A stretch of DNA of 21,393 bases, taken from contig JAHIUV010000016.1 of NCBI GenBank assembly GCA_018817035.1, forward strand, positions 1-21,393, given 5' to 3'. Both the position numbers and the translations under genes were made by a program. Each line of letters begins with the position of its first letter. The first letter of the stretch is position 1. This DNA comes from Candidatus Omnitrophota bacterium. GTDB taxonomy: Bacteria; Omnitrophota; Gorgyraeia; Gorgyraeales; Gorgyraeaceae. Of the stretch, positions 6,466-14,187 are shown one piece after another. The notes beneath the pieces are model-generated. The model was not told where the DNA came from and did not search any database. It saw only the letters and a program-made list of their open reading frames with translations.

Positions 6466-8400
6466 ATGAAAGAATTTATCATTAGATTTCTTCCTGAGAA
6501 AAGATCTGTATCCGTTGATAAAGGCACAGACCTATTAACAGCTGCCATAAGATCCGGCATAAATATCTATAATAGCTGTGGGGGAGAAGGTGTCTGCGGA
6601 AGATGCAAGGTAATCGTCAAGAAAGGCAAATACAGGACAGAGTATAGCGGCAGGATCCAGGAAAAAGAGCAAAAGAAAGGCTATGTCCTTGCCTGCAGGA
6701 CTACTCCTGAATCAGACATGACAGTCCATATCCCGGAAGAATCCAGGTTAAGCGGCATTGAAGTGCTTACCGATGGGGCAAAGGCAAGTCGCCTTAGCGG
6801 ACTATACACCCCTGCCGAAGACATACAGGAAGAACCGCAGCATAAAACAAAACCAAAATTATTCAAACATGGCCCTTTATCCACCAAAATATTCCTGAAA
6901 TTGCCGCGCCCGTCAATTGACGATAACCTGAGCGACACTGACAGGCTTTTCAGGGAAATAAGAAAAAACCATGACATCCCCGTGATGCAGATGGGCCTCG
7001 CCAACATAAAAAAATTACCCGGGCTCCTGAGAGAAAGCAACTGGGAACTTACCGTAACCCTCGGCAACAGGAACGGCACTACAGAGATAGTAATAATCGA
7101 GCCGGGCGACCACTCCCCTGAAAATTTCGGAGTCAGCCTGGATATCGGCACCACTACAATAGTCGCATACCTGATAGACCTGAATACACAAAAAGTCCTG
7201 GCCGCCAACGCCAGCCATAATCCGCAGGTAGATTTTGGCGAAGATGTGATCTCCAGGATAATATACGCTGAAAAAGAAAAAGGCCTTGAAAAACTACACC
7301 ACGCCGTTGTCGACACGGTAAACATGCTCATAGCTAACTTAGTGAATGAAAAATCGTTGACGCTCGACGACATCACAGCGGTCATGTGCGCGGGCAATAC
7401 CACTATGATGCACCTTCTGCTGAAAATAGACCCGGCTTACATAAGAAAAGAACCTTATATACCGGCCGCTAACTCCATCCCTGTTATCCGCGCCGCCGAA
7501 GCCGGCATAAAGATCCATCCGCGAGGATTACTGTCCTGCATGCCTTCCATAGGAAGTTATGTCGGCGGGGACATAGTGAGTGGCATACTTGCCTCAGGCA
7601 TGGATAACACAAAAGACCTCTGCCTTTTCGTGGATCTTGGCACGAACGGCGAAGTCGCGCTTGGCAATAAAGAATATTTTCTCGCGTGTTCCACTTCCGC
7701 GGGACCTTGCTTTGAGGGAGGAGGCTTGACCTCGGGCATCAGGGCAATGAAAGGCGCTATACAAAAAGTCAGCGTAAAAGATAATGCCCTCTCAATAGAG
7801 ACAATAGGCGGCCTGCCGCCAAAAGGAATATGCGGTTCAGGCGCGATAGATATCATCAGCGTCTTTATGCGACATAAAATAATAGACCGTTCCGGAAAGA
7901 TAAAAGATAATAAAATATGCGAGGTAAAGGAAGAGGGCAGGGTAAAAAGAATAACGCTCGTGGACAAAAAAAGTTCCGGCATCGGCAAAGAGATATGTAT
8001 CGACGAGAACGACATAAAAAATATAATACACTCTAAAGGCGCCATATATACCGGCATAGAAGTGTTGCTGAAAGAAGCCGGTTACGCTAAATCCGACATC
8101 AAACATGTATTTATAGCAGGTGGACTGGGAACATCGCTGGGCATAAGGTCCGCGATCAATATCGGACTGCTTCCCGACCTACCCGAGGAGATATTCGAGT
8201 TTATGGGGAATACATCCGTGACAGGCGCCAAGATGGGTATCCTTTCGCAGGAGGCAATGGAAAAAGCGTATTCTATAGCGGAAAAAATAACATATCTTGA
8301 CCTGAGCGCGAGCCCCGGCTTTATGAATAATTACAGCGCCGCGCTTTTTCTTCCGCATACCGATATAAACCTATTCCCCAGCGTAAAGGAAATCCTGTAA
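6466..8400 (+). CDS. acsV: Reductive activator of the corrinoid iron-sulfur protein (RACo/AcsV)
   Basis: 644 residues, close to the ~630 of the characterised Carboxydothermus RACo. The N-terminal plant-type [2Fe-2S] ferredoxin domain has ligands C38, C44, C47 and C77 (CGGEGVCGRC ... LACR). A linker and middle region follow, then a C-terminal ASKHA-fold ATPase: phosphate-1 loop SLDIGTTTIVAY (about 224-235), phosphate-2 loop FVDLGTNGEVALG (about 389-401), and adenosine-binding FIAGGLGTSLG (about 550). RACo couples ATP hydrolysis to uphill electron transfer that returns Co(II) of the corrinoid iron-sulfur protein to the methyl-accepting Co(I) state. Its stop overlaps the cooC ATG (TAATG), which implies coupled translation. 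Position beside cooC, acsD and acsE supports the acs assignment over activators of other methyltransferases. Confidence 0.93.
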   Translation: MKEFIIRFLPEKRSVSVDKGTDLLTAAIRSGINIYNSCGGEGVCGRCKVIVKKGKYRTEYSGRIQEKEQKKGYVLACRTTPESDMTVHIPEESRLSGIEVLTDGAKASRLSGLYTPAEDIQEEPQHKTKPKLFKHGPLSTKIFLKLPRPSIDDNLSDTDRLFREIRKNHDIPVMQMGLANIKKLPGLLRESNWELTVTLGNRNGTTEIVIIEPGDHSPENFGVSLDIGTTTIVAYLIDLNTQKVLAANASHNPQVDFGEDVISRIIYAEKEKGLEKLHHAVVDTVNMLIANLVNEKSLTLDDITAVMCAGNTTMMHLLLKIDPAYIRKEPYIPAANSIPVIRAAEAGIKIHPRGLLSCMPSIGSYVGGDIVSGILASGMDNTKDLCLFVDLGTNGEVALGNKEYFLACSTSAGPCFEGGGLTSGIRAMKGAIQKVSVKDNALSIETIGGLPPKGICGSGAIDIISVFMRHKIIDRSGKIKDNKICEVKEEGRVKRITLVDKKSSGIGKEICIDENDIKNIIHSKGAIYTGIEVLLKEAGYAKSDIKHVFIAGGLGTSLGIRSAINIGLLPDLPEEIFEFMGNTSVTGAKMGILSQEAMEKAYSIAEKITYLDLSASPGFMNNYSAALFLPHTDINLFPSVKEIL

Positions 8401-9125
8401 TGCCTTACGTTATCGCCGTGGCGGGTAAAGGCGGCGTCGGGAAAACAACGATTACAGCGTTCCTTATAAGGCGCCTTTTAAATATCGGCGGCCCTGTATT
8501 GGCTATCGACGCTGACCCTAACTCAAATCTCAACACGCTGTTGGGGCTTGAATATAAGGAGACTATTGCCGACATAAGGGAAGAAGCGAAAAACCTGTCT
8601 TCCCCCGGTCTTTCCAAAAGTGATTTTTTTAACATGAGGCTCCAGGAAATAGTCATTGAGGGAAAAGGGCTGGACCTACTGGTAATGGGCAGGCCTGAGG
8701 GGTCAGGATGCTATTGTGCCGTAAACAATATCCTGAGGGAATATTTATCTCGGCTCGGAAAAAATTATAAATTTGTCGTCATAGACAATGAAGCCGGAAT
8801 GGAGCACTTGAGCCGCCGCACAGCGGGCAATATCGACAAGCTGCTGTTGGTGAGCGACGCTACCATGGTCGGCATGACTTCCGCGATAAACGTTTTTGAT
8901 ACAGCGAAAAAAGCCGGTATAAAAATAAACAATATCTCGCTTTTGATTAATAAGTCCCGGGGCGAGCTTGACGATAAAAAGAAAATATTGATCGAAAAGT
9001 CAGGATTAAAAATAGCGGGGTACACCCCTTTCAAGCAAGAAATAGAAAAAAACAGTGAATTCGGCGGAGATCTGAGTAAAATAGGACTTAAAGAACTAGA
9101 TGAAATATTCCGGGAGGTAAGTTAA
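8400..9125 (+). CDS. cooC: CooC/AcsF-type nickel-insertion ATPase
   Basis: 241 residues. The P-loop GKGGVGKT (residues 9-16) is the deviant Walker A of the SIMIBI/MinD class. A second nucleotide motif, IDADPNSN, starts at about 36. C104 and C106 form the CxC pair (GCYCAVNN) that in CooC proteins binds metal at the dimer interface. Such proteins mature the Ni-containing centres of CO dehydrogenase or acetyl-CoA synthase in the cytoplasm. Sequence alone does not say which enzyme is served, so AcsF is an equally acceptable name. The gene overlaps acsV by one base, and acsD follows directly after its stop codon, with GGGAGG (9112-9117) as ribosome binding site. Confidence 0.88.
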   Translation: MPYVIAVAGKGGVGKTTITAFLIRRLLNIGGPVLAIDADPNSNLNTLLGLEYKETIADIREEAKNLSSPGLSKSDFFNMRLQEIVIEGKGLDLLVMGRPEGSGCYCAVNNILREYLSRLGKNYKFVVIDNEAGMEHLSRRTAGNIDKLLLVSDATMVGMTSAINVFDTAKKAGIKINNISLLINKSRGELDDKKKILIEKSGLKIAGYTPFKQEIEKNSEFGGDLSKIGLKELDEIFREVS

Positions 9126-10088
9126 ATGGATAGGTTGATCGAGAAGTGGCAGGATAAAATAACCGAGGTCAGGATAGGCGCCACAAAAGAACAAGGCGGC
9201 ACAAGAGGAAAAAATATCACTATCGGGGGCGAAACAGGGATTTATTTTATAAAGGACGAGGACAAGTGCCCTAATCCTCCGGCAATAGCAATGGAGGTCT
9301 GGGATATGGAGCCCTCAGAGGCCTGGTCCGAGACGCTAAAATCCTGTTTCGGCGCCGCGCTAAAAGATCCCGCTGAATGGGCAAAGATGTGCGTTGAGAA
9401 ATTCTCCGCCGATATGATATGCCTCAGGCTCGCGGGTACTAACCCTGACACAAAAAACGATTCCCCTGAAAAAGCCGGTAAAACACTTGAAAAAATACTT
9501 AAAGCAGTCAGTGTGCCGCTGGTAGTCATAGGCGGCTCCTCACCTGAAAAAGATAACGAGGTCATGGTCCATTGCGCTGAAGTGTCAAGGGGCGAAAATT
9601 GCCTTTTCGGTATCGCGACCCAGGAAAATTACAAGACCCTGGCAGCGGCGTGCCTCAGCGGAGGACATTCCATTATTTCCGAGGCGCCTATAGATATAAA
9701 CATCGCTAAACAGTTAAACATCCTGATCTGCGACATGCAGTTCCCCGCGGACAAGATAGTCATCCACCATGCTACAGGCGCTTTAGGCTACGGACTGGAA
9801 TATACATATTCAATAATGGAAAGGACGCGCCTGGCGGGACTCTCAGGAGATAAAATGCTTTCCATGCCCATGATAAGTTTTGTAGGCCATGAGACCTGGC
9901 GCACCAAAGAAGCTAAATCAGGCGACGAAACCGCCAAAGAATGGGGCAGCGCTAAAGACAGGGGCATCCTTCTCGAATCAGCCACTGCCGCCGCGTACAT
10001 AAACGTAGGCGCTGACATATTGGTAATGAATCACCCAAAGGCAGTTGAGGAAACAAAAAAAATGATAACAAAGCTGTGTAAAGCGTAA
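9126..10088 (+). CDS. acsD: Corrinoid iron-sulfur protein small subunit (acetyl-CoA decarbonylase/synthase delta)
   Basis: 320 residues, matching the ~310-320 of AcsD/CdhD. The protein has the TIM-barrel character of the family, with the recognisable N-terminal GATKEQGGTRGKNITIGGE, the PNPPAIAMEVWDMEP segment and the C-terminal ATAAAYINVGADILVMNHP. With the large subunit AcsC it carries the corrinoid methyl group between methyltetrahydrofolate (through AcsE) and acetyl-CoA synthase. It begins immediately after the cooC stop. No acsC gene is adjacent, although the two subunits work as a heterodimer. A 200-nt repeat-filled spacer separates acsD from acsE. Confidence 0.95.
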   Translation: MDRLIEKWQDKITEVRIGATKEQGGTRGKNITIGGETGIYFIKDEDKCPNPPAIAMEVWDMEPSEAWSETLKSCFGAALKDPAEWAKMCVEKFSADMICLRLAGTNPDTKNDSPEKAGKTLEKILKAVSVPLVVIGGSSPEKDNEVMVHCAEVSRGENCLFGIATQENYKTLAAACLSGGHSIISEAPIDINIAKQLNILICDMQFPADKIVIHHATGALGYGLEYTYSIMERTRLAGLSGDKMLSMPMISFVGHETWRTKEAKSGDETAKEWGSAKDRGILLESATAAAYINVGADILVMNHPKAVEETKKMITKLCKA

Positions 10089-10112
10089 AGACAACTTGAG
10101 TTATATGATATT

Positions 10113-10228
10113 TTTCGAGCGGATCTTTTGACTACGCTCAGGATAAATTTCGTGAGTCGAGAAGTAAAAGCATTGGTTCTCGACAAGCTCGAACAATATT
10201 CTTCGAGCGAACGTAGTGAGTCGAGAAG
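10113..10228. repeat. Family 1 palindromic repeats, three units between acsD and acsE
   Basis: C1 (10113-10164) is a forward unit enlarged by about 25 nt in its centre; it is the only unit whose ends form T-G instead of a Watson-Crick pair. After an 11-nt spacer, C2 (10176-10194) is the inverted short form, GTTCTCGACAAGCTCGAAC. AATATT follows at 10195-10200. C3 (10201-10228) is a standard forward unit with an AC / GT pair around GTA at its centre. The repeats end about 50 nt before the acsE ribosome binding site (AAGGAG, 10276-10281). Confidence 0.85.
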
Positions 10229-10288
10229 AGAAGAAAGGCGTTTTCAAGCGATTTTGAGTTTAGGATTTATAAAACAAGGAGTACCTTA

Positions 10289-11083
10289 ATGCTTATTATA
10301 GGTGAACGGATAAACGGCATGTTTAAAGACGTTGCCGAGGCTATAAAGAAAAAAGATAAAACAGCCATACAGGATCTCGCGAAAAAACAGCTTTCCTGTG
10401 GGGCCAGCGCCCTTGACGTAAATGTCGGGCCTGCTTCCGATGATCCAAAAAAAGCAATGGAATGGCTGGTCAAAGTCATAACAGAGGTGACAGATGCCCC
10501 GCTCGCTATTGATACCACCAATAAAAACGTAATGGAAGCAGGACTGGCGCTTTGCAAATCAAAGCCCATCATTAATTCAGCGAACGCCAACCAGGAAAAA
10601 ATGGACTCACTCTTTGCTTTGGCAAAAAAATACAAGGCATCGATCATTGCCCTTACCATGGATAAGGCCGGTATACCCAAAGACGCTGACGGGAGGCTGG
10701 AACTGGCGATGAAAATAGTGGCTTCCGCGATGGAGCGCGATATAAACACATCGGAATTATACATAGACGCTGTCATATTGCCGGTCAATGTAGCGCAGTT
10801 TCAGGCAAAAGAAGTCCTGAGGGCCATCAGGGAAGTAAAACTGCTTTCAGACCCAGCGCCTAAAACGATCCTGGGGTTATCCAATGTGTCACAGGGCGCT
10901 CCCGCGGGACGCAAAGGACTCATAAACAGGACATTTTTATCCATGGCAATAGCCTCCGGCCTCGACGCGGCAATAATGGACGCCACTGACGCGGAACTAA
11001 GTAACACCGCCATAACAGCGGAACTTTTAATGGAGAAACAACTCTACTGCGATTCATACCTGGACGCGTATAAAAAATCTTAA
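10289..11083 (+). CDS. acsE: Methyltetrahydrofolate:corrinoid iron-sulfur protein methyltransferase
   Basis: 264 residues, essentially the length of the Moorella enzyme (262). It is a pterin-binding TIM barrel. The pterin-binding residues described for the Moorella enzyme fall at the same numbers here: D75 (LAIDTTN), N96 (PIINSAN) and D160 (LYIDA). The catalytic asparagine is N199 (GLSNVSQ). It transfers the methyl group of CH3-H4folate to Co(I) of the corrinoid protein, completing the methyl branch of the Wood-Ljungdahl pathway. The ribosome binding site AAGGAG lies 7 nt before the ATG. Its TAA stop forms the first bases of a family 2 hairpin. Confidence 0.96.
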   Translation: MLIIGERINGMFKDVAEAIKKKDKTAIQDLAKKQLSCGASALDVNVGPASDDPKKAMEWLVKVITEVTDAPLAIDTTNKNVMEAGLALCKSKPIINSANANQEKMDSLFALAKKYKASIIALTMDKAGIPKDADGRLELAMKIVASAMERDINTSELYIDAVILPVNVAQFQAKEVLRAIREVKLLSDPAPKTILGLSNVSQGAPAGRKGLINRTFLSMAIASGLDAAIMDATDAELSNTAITAELLMEKQLYCDSYLDAYKKS

Positions 11084-11116
11084 CTTCACAAAACTGCAAT
11101 GCACTGTGAAGTTAAG
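11079..11116 (+). repeat. Family 2 hairpin repeat, copy 2, at the acsE stop codon
   Basis: Arms CTTAACTTCACA (11079-11090) and TGTGAAGTTAAG (11105-11116) are perfectly complementary, 12 bp, around the same 14-nt loop as copy 1. From the TAA to the final AAG it matches copy 1 over 36 nt with no difference, about 10.8 kb away. The acsE stop codon is part of the left arm. No T-run follows. Confidence 0.85.
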
Positions 11117-11135
11117 AAATATGAAGGACAATATT

Positions 11136-11200
11136 CTTCGAGCGAGCCTCGAACTAAAATCAAAGATTTAGTACGGGGGTAAATTCTGCGAGTCGAGAAG
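11136..11200. repeat. Family 1 palindromic repeat, enlarged unit before yjbQ
   Basis: A forward unit with C and G ends: CTTCGAGCGAG at 11136 and CGAGTCGAGAAG ending at 11200. The centre is enlarged to about 40 nt and contains its own stem, ACTAAA (11153-11158) with TTTAGT (11167-11172). AATATT overlaps the left end. The last base lies 2 nt before AAGGAG (11203-11208), the yjbQ ribosome binding site. That site itself lies in a small palindrome, ATAAG GAG CTTAT (11201-11213). Confidence 0.8.
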
Positions 11201-11217
11201 ATAAGGAGCTTATCAAA

Positions 11218-11637
11218 ATGGCAACTGTAACTAAAAAGATAAAACTTAAGACAAAAGGCAATACTGACATTATAAATATTACCCCTCAGGTAGCAGAGGC
11301 TGTTTCGTCTTCAGGCGTAACCTCAGGCATCGTCGCTGTATTCGTAATAGGTTCTACGGCAGGCATCACCACGATCGAGTATGAACCCGGGCTTGTCCGG
11401 GACTTAAAAGATTACTTTGAAAAAATAGCGCCTGTCTCAGGCGAGTATGAGCATAACCTGCGCTGGCACGACGGTAACGGATACGCCCACGTGAGAGCTT
11501 CTTCAGTAGGGCAAAGTATATCTGTCCCGCTCATAGACGGAGAAATGCCGCTCGGAACCTGGCAGCAGGTCATATTGATAGATTTTGACAATAAGGCAAG
11601 GGCAAGAGAAATCATAGTGCAAATAGTAGGAGATTAA
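11218..11637 (+). CDS. YjbQ/UPF0047 family protein
   Basis: 139 residues, the standard family length. The hallmark core is EYEHNLRWHDGNGYAHVRAS (residues 76-95), with conserved histidines H79, H84 and H91, followed by PLGTWQQVILIDFDN (111-125). The earlier HTTAG motif of many members reads GSTAGITTIEYEPG here, a variant I recall from a subgroup of the family. Escherichia coli YjbQ has been reported to have weak thiamine phosphate synthase activity, but the physiological role of the family is not settled. It is the first gene of a tight run: its stop is immediately followed by the ATG of the hexulose-phosphate synthase fusion. Confidence 0.9.
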   Translation: MATVTKKIKLKTKGNTDIINITPQVAEAVSSSGVTSGIVAVFVIGSTAGITTIEYEPGLVRDLKDYFEKIAPVSGEYEHNLRWHDGNGYAHVRASSVGQSISVPLIDGEMPLGTWQQVILIDFDNKARAREIIVQIVGD

Positions 11638-12924
11638 ATGAAACCGGTATTGCAGGTTGCTTTGGATTTTGTTGATCTGAGCCGCGCGCTCAAATGCGCC
11701 GACGAGGCTGTCAGCGGCGGAGTAGATTGGATAGAAGCGGGTACGCCTCTCATAAAAAGCGAAGGCCTTAACGCCGTAAGGAAACTGCGTAAAAGATTCC
11801 CCGGAAAAATCATCGTCGCTGATATGAAAATAATGGACGCCGGCCGCACAGAGGTGGAGATCGCGGCCAAGGCAGGGGCTGACGTAGTCTGCGTCCTCGG
11901 CGCTGCCAGCGACTCGACCATAAAAGAATGCGTCGAGGCCGCGCATAACTACGGCGCGAAAATTCAGGCAGACTTGATCGCGATAAAGGACGTAAAGAAA
12001 AGGGCGCTCGAGATACAGGATATCGGAGTTGACTATATAGGGATACATTGCGCGATAGACGACCAGATGCGCGCGAAACACCCGTTCACCCAGCTGAAAG
12101 AATTATCAAAAATAATAAAGATACCTATTGCCGTGGCGGGAGGGGTAAATTCCGAAACCGTTGCCGAAGCAGTCACTTCAGGCGCGAGCATCATAATAGT
12201 GGGTGGCGCCATAAATAAAGCAAAAGACGCTAAAAAAGCCACCTCTGACATAAAACTTGCCATAAAGACACTTAAAAAAATAAAAACAACCCTGTTCAAG
12301 AGAGTTGATGAAAAAGGCATAGAAAAAATATTGGGCCTTGTATCCACGGCCAATATATCCGATGCCATGCATAGGAGCGGCGACGTTAAGGGCTTAAGGC
12401 CTGTGTTCGCGGGAATAAAAATGGCCGGCAAAGCCCTCACCGTAAGGACATATCCCGGAGACTGGGCAAAAGCAGTCCAGGCCATAGACGCGGCGGAACC
12501 GGGACAGGTCATTGTCATTGACGCGGGAGGCGTAGGCCCGGCAATATGGGGAGAGCTCGCCACTCGCGGAGCGATACAGAAAAAGATAAAAGGCGTTGTC
12601 GTGGACGGCGCGATAAGGGATTCAAAGGAAATAAGAGACCTTAAATTCCCCGCCTTTAGCAGGCTGATAATGCCTGCCGCCGGCGAACCAAAAGGTTTTG
12701 GCGAGATCGGGATACCCATAAACATAGGCGGGACAAAAGTCTTTACCGGGGATTATATAGTAGGCGATGATGACGGCGTAGTCGTTATCCCGTCAGCAAA
12801 AGCAGCGGAAATAGCCAACAGGGCAATGAGCGTAATGGAAACCGAGAACCGCCTGAGAAAAGAAATCGACCAGGGCAGTACCCTGGCAAAAGTAACGGAA
12901 CTACTGAAATGGGAAAAAAGATAG
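11638..12924 (+). CDS. 3-hexulose-6-phosphate synthase fused to an RraA-like domain
   Basis: 428 residues in two parts. Residues 1-210 are an orotidine-decarboxylase-superfamily barrel of the hexulose-phosphate synthase type, with the acidic/lysine signature VADMKIMDAG (D62, K64, D67). Residues about 222-428 are an RraA-like fold with GELATRGAIQ and VVDGAIRDSKEI, the GxxxG and DGxxRD signature of the family. The fusion is known from methanogens and some anaerobic bacteria as 'bifunctional hexulose-6-phosphate synthase/ribonuclease regulator'. The N-terminal enzyme interconverts formaldehyde plus ribulose 5-phosphate and hexulose 6-phosphate; non-methylotrophs can use it in reverse to make pentose phosphate. 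The role of the RraA part is unknown here; related enzymes are aldolases or decarboxylases. No phosphohexuloisomerase gene is adjacent. The ribosome binding site TAGGAG lies in the end of yjbQ. Confidence 0.88.
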   Translation: MKPVLQVALDFVDLSRALKCADEAVSGGVDWIEAGTPLIKSEGLNAVRKLRKRFPGKIIVADMKIMDAGRTEVEIAAKAGADVVCVLGAASDSTIKECVEAAHNYGAKIQADLIAIKDVKKRALEIQDIGVDYIGIHCAIDDQMRAKHPFTQLKELSKIIKIPIAVAGGVNSETVAEAVTSGASIIIVGGAINKAKDAKKATSDIKLAIKTLKKIKTTLFKRVDEKGIEKILGLVSTANISDAMHRSGDVKGLRPVFAGIKMAGKALTVRTYPGDWAKAVQAIDAAEPGQVIVIDAGGVGPAIWGELATRGAIQKKIKGVVVDGAIRDSKEIRDLKFPAFSRLIMPAAGEPKGFGEIGIPINIGGTKVFTGDYIVGDDDGVVVIPSAKAAEIANRAMSVMETENRLRKEIDQGSTLAKVTELLKWEKR

Positions 12925-14021
12925 CCACCAAAAAAGTATTTATAGCCGCGACAAGACAAAACGACGGCAAGACCACTATATCTCTCGGTCTTATCAGGGC
13001 TTTCAGGAGGCGTTTCAAGCGCGTAGGGTTTATTAAGCCCGTGGGCCAGCGATACGTGATCGAGAACGGATATAAGGCGGACGAAGACTCAGTGCTCATA
13101 GAAAAAGTCTGCGGCATGAAATGCCGCCTCAGGGACATGAGCCCGATCGCGATAGAAAAAGGATTTACGGAAACCTTCATAAGAAAAGGAGGCCGCAGAA
13201 AATTAGTCGACAGCATAACCAATTCTTTTGAGCGCGTCTCCAGAAAAAAGAACCTCGTGGTAATAGAAGGCACCGGACACGCCGGAGTAGGCTCTGTCTT
13301 TGACCTGTCCAATGCCAGGGTCGCCAATCTCCTCGGCGCCAAGGTAATACTGGTCACCTCGGGAGGGATAGGAAAGCCCATAGACGAGATAATGCTCAAC
13401 ATGGCTTTATTTGAAAAAGAAGGCGTGGATGTGATCGGCGTTATAGTAAATAAAGTCCTCGTGTCTAAATACAGAAAGGTGAGAAAAATAATCAGGATGG
13501 CGCTTAAAAGAAAAGGCGTGGATGTCCTGGGTATCGTGCCGTATACAAAATCGCTATCTATACCCACCATGCAGCATATACTGGAAGAACCCGACATAGA
13601 ACTGGTCTCGAAAAAAACAGGCCTGAATAATAAGATCCGTAAAGTCCTGATCGGCGCCATGGAGCCGCATGACGCGCTTGATTATATAGAGAACGAAACA
13701 TTGCTTATAACCCCGGGCGACAGGGAAGATATACTTATGACGCTCCTGAATGCCCACCTCCTGAAAAAGCCCAGGAAGAATATCTCCATATCAGGGGTAA
13801 TACTCACGGGGAATATAATGCCGCATAAAAAAATAATGTCTTTAATAGAGGACGCTGACATCCCTATATTCTTGAGCAAGAAGCACACATACGCGACCGC
13901 TGAAATAATACATGAACTCGCCGTAAAAATAAGGCCCGAAGACAAGGAAAAAACAAAAATAGCCGCGTCGCTTGTAGAAAAATACGTGGATATAAAAAAG
14001 ATCATCGAGAAGATAAAATAA
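12909..14021 (+). CDS. BioD-like P-loop/DRTGG domain protein (phosphotransacetylase N-terminal-like)
   Basis: 370 residues. A P-loop of the dethiobiotin-synthetase type opens the protein (ATRQNDGKTT, residues 14-23). A BioD-like ATPase domain to about residue 220 contains VVIEGTGHAGVG. A DRTGG domain then spans about 235-345 (VLIGAMEPHDAL ... LLITPGDREDIL). This pair of domains forms the N-terminal regulatory half of long phosphate acetyltransferases, but the catalytic Pta domain is absent, so this is the stand-alone form. A ligand-sensing role in acetyl-CoA/acetyl-phosphate metabolism would fit the nearby acetyl-CoA pathway genes, but this is inference. The start overlaps the upstream gene by 16 nt. 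Confidence 0.8.
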   Translation: MGKKIATKKVFIAATRQNDGKTTISLGLIRAFRRRFKRVGFIKPVGQRYVIENGYKADEDSVLIEKVCGMKCRLRDMSPIAIEKGFTETFIRKGGRRKLVDSITNSFERVSRKKNLVVIEGTGHAGVGSVFDLSNARVANLLGAKVILVTSGGIGKPIDEIMLNMALFEKEGVDVIGVIVNKVLVSKYRKVRKIIRMALKRKGVDVLGIVPYTKSLSIPTMQHILEEPDIELVSKKTGLNNKIRKVLIGAMEPHDALDYIENETLLITPGDREDILMTLLNAHLLKKPRKNISISGVILTGNIMPHKKIMSLIEDADIPIFLSKKHTYATAEIIHELAVKIRPEDKEKTKIAASLVEKYVDIKKIIEKIK

Positions 14022-14031
14022 AGGAGGCTCT

Positions 14032-14187
14032 ATGTTCGGTATAGGTATGCCTGAATTGTTATTGATACTGCTAATATGCCTGCTGATATTCGGCGGCGCC
14101 AAGCTACCGGAAATAGCCAAAAACCTAGGCAAAGGCATCAACGCTTTCAAAAAAGAGATGAAAGATAAAGACGAGGAAAAGAAATAA
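14032..14187 (+). CDS. tatA: Twin-arginine translocase subunit TatA/E family
   Basis: 51 residues, shorter than most TatA but complete. It has a short periplasmic start (MFGIGMPE), one transmembrane helix (about residues 7-20), the hinge FGGAKLPEIAKNLGKGI (20-36), and a charged amphipathic tail ending in Lys/Glu. The FG and LPE motifs are diagnostic for TatA/TatE/TatB-type proteins. It would form the pore-building component that exports folded proteins; no tatC is visible. A strong ribosome binding site, AAGGAGG (14021-14027), lies 4 nt before the ATG, and the gene starts 10 nt after the DRTGG gene, so it is the last gene of that run. Confidence 0.9.
   Translation: MFGIGMPELLLILLICLLIFGGAKLPEIAKNLGKGINAFKKEMKDKDEEKK

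Noticed and set aside
6681..7403. 240-codon open frame on the minus strand within acsV
   Set aside because: It is antisense to a clearly recognised coding region with intact cofactor motifs; its translation is Ser/Val/Pro-rich and shows no domain.
10243..10273. Promoter for acsE (TTCAAG ... TATAAA)
   Set aside because: The -35 match is poor and the spacing is 19 nt; the predicted start would fall inside the ribosome binding site.
12785..13660. 291-codon open frame on the minus strand
   Set aside because: It lies antisense to the HPS-RraA end and the DRTGG protein gene, both of which have recognisable motifs; no family signature in its translation.
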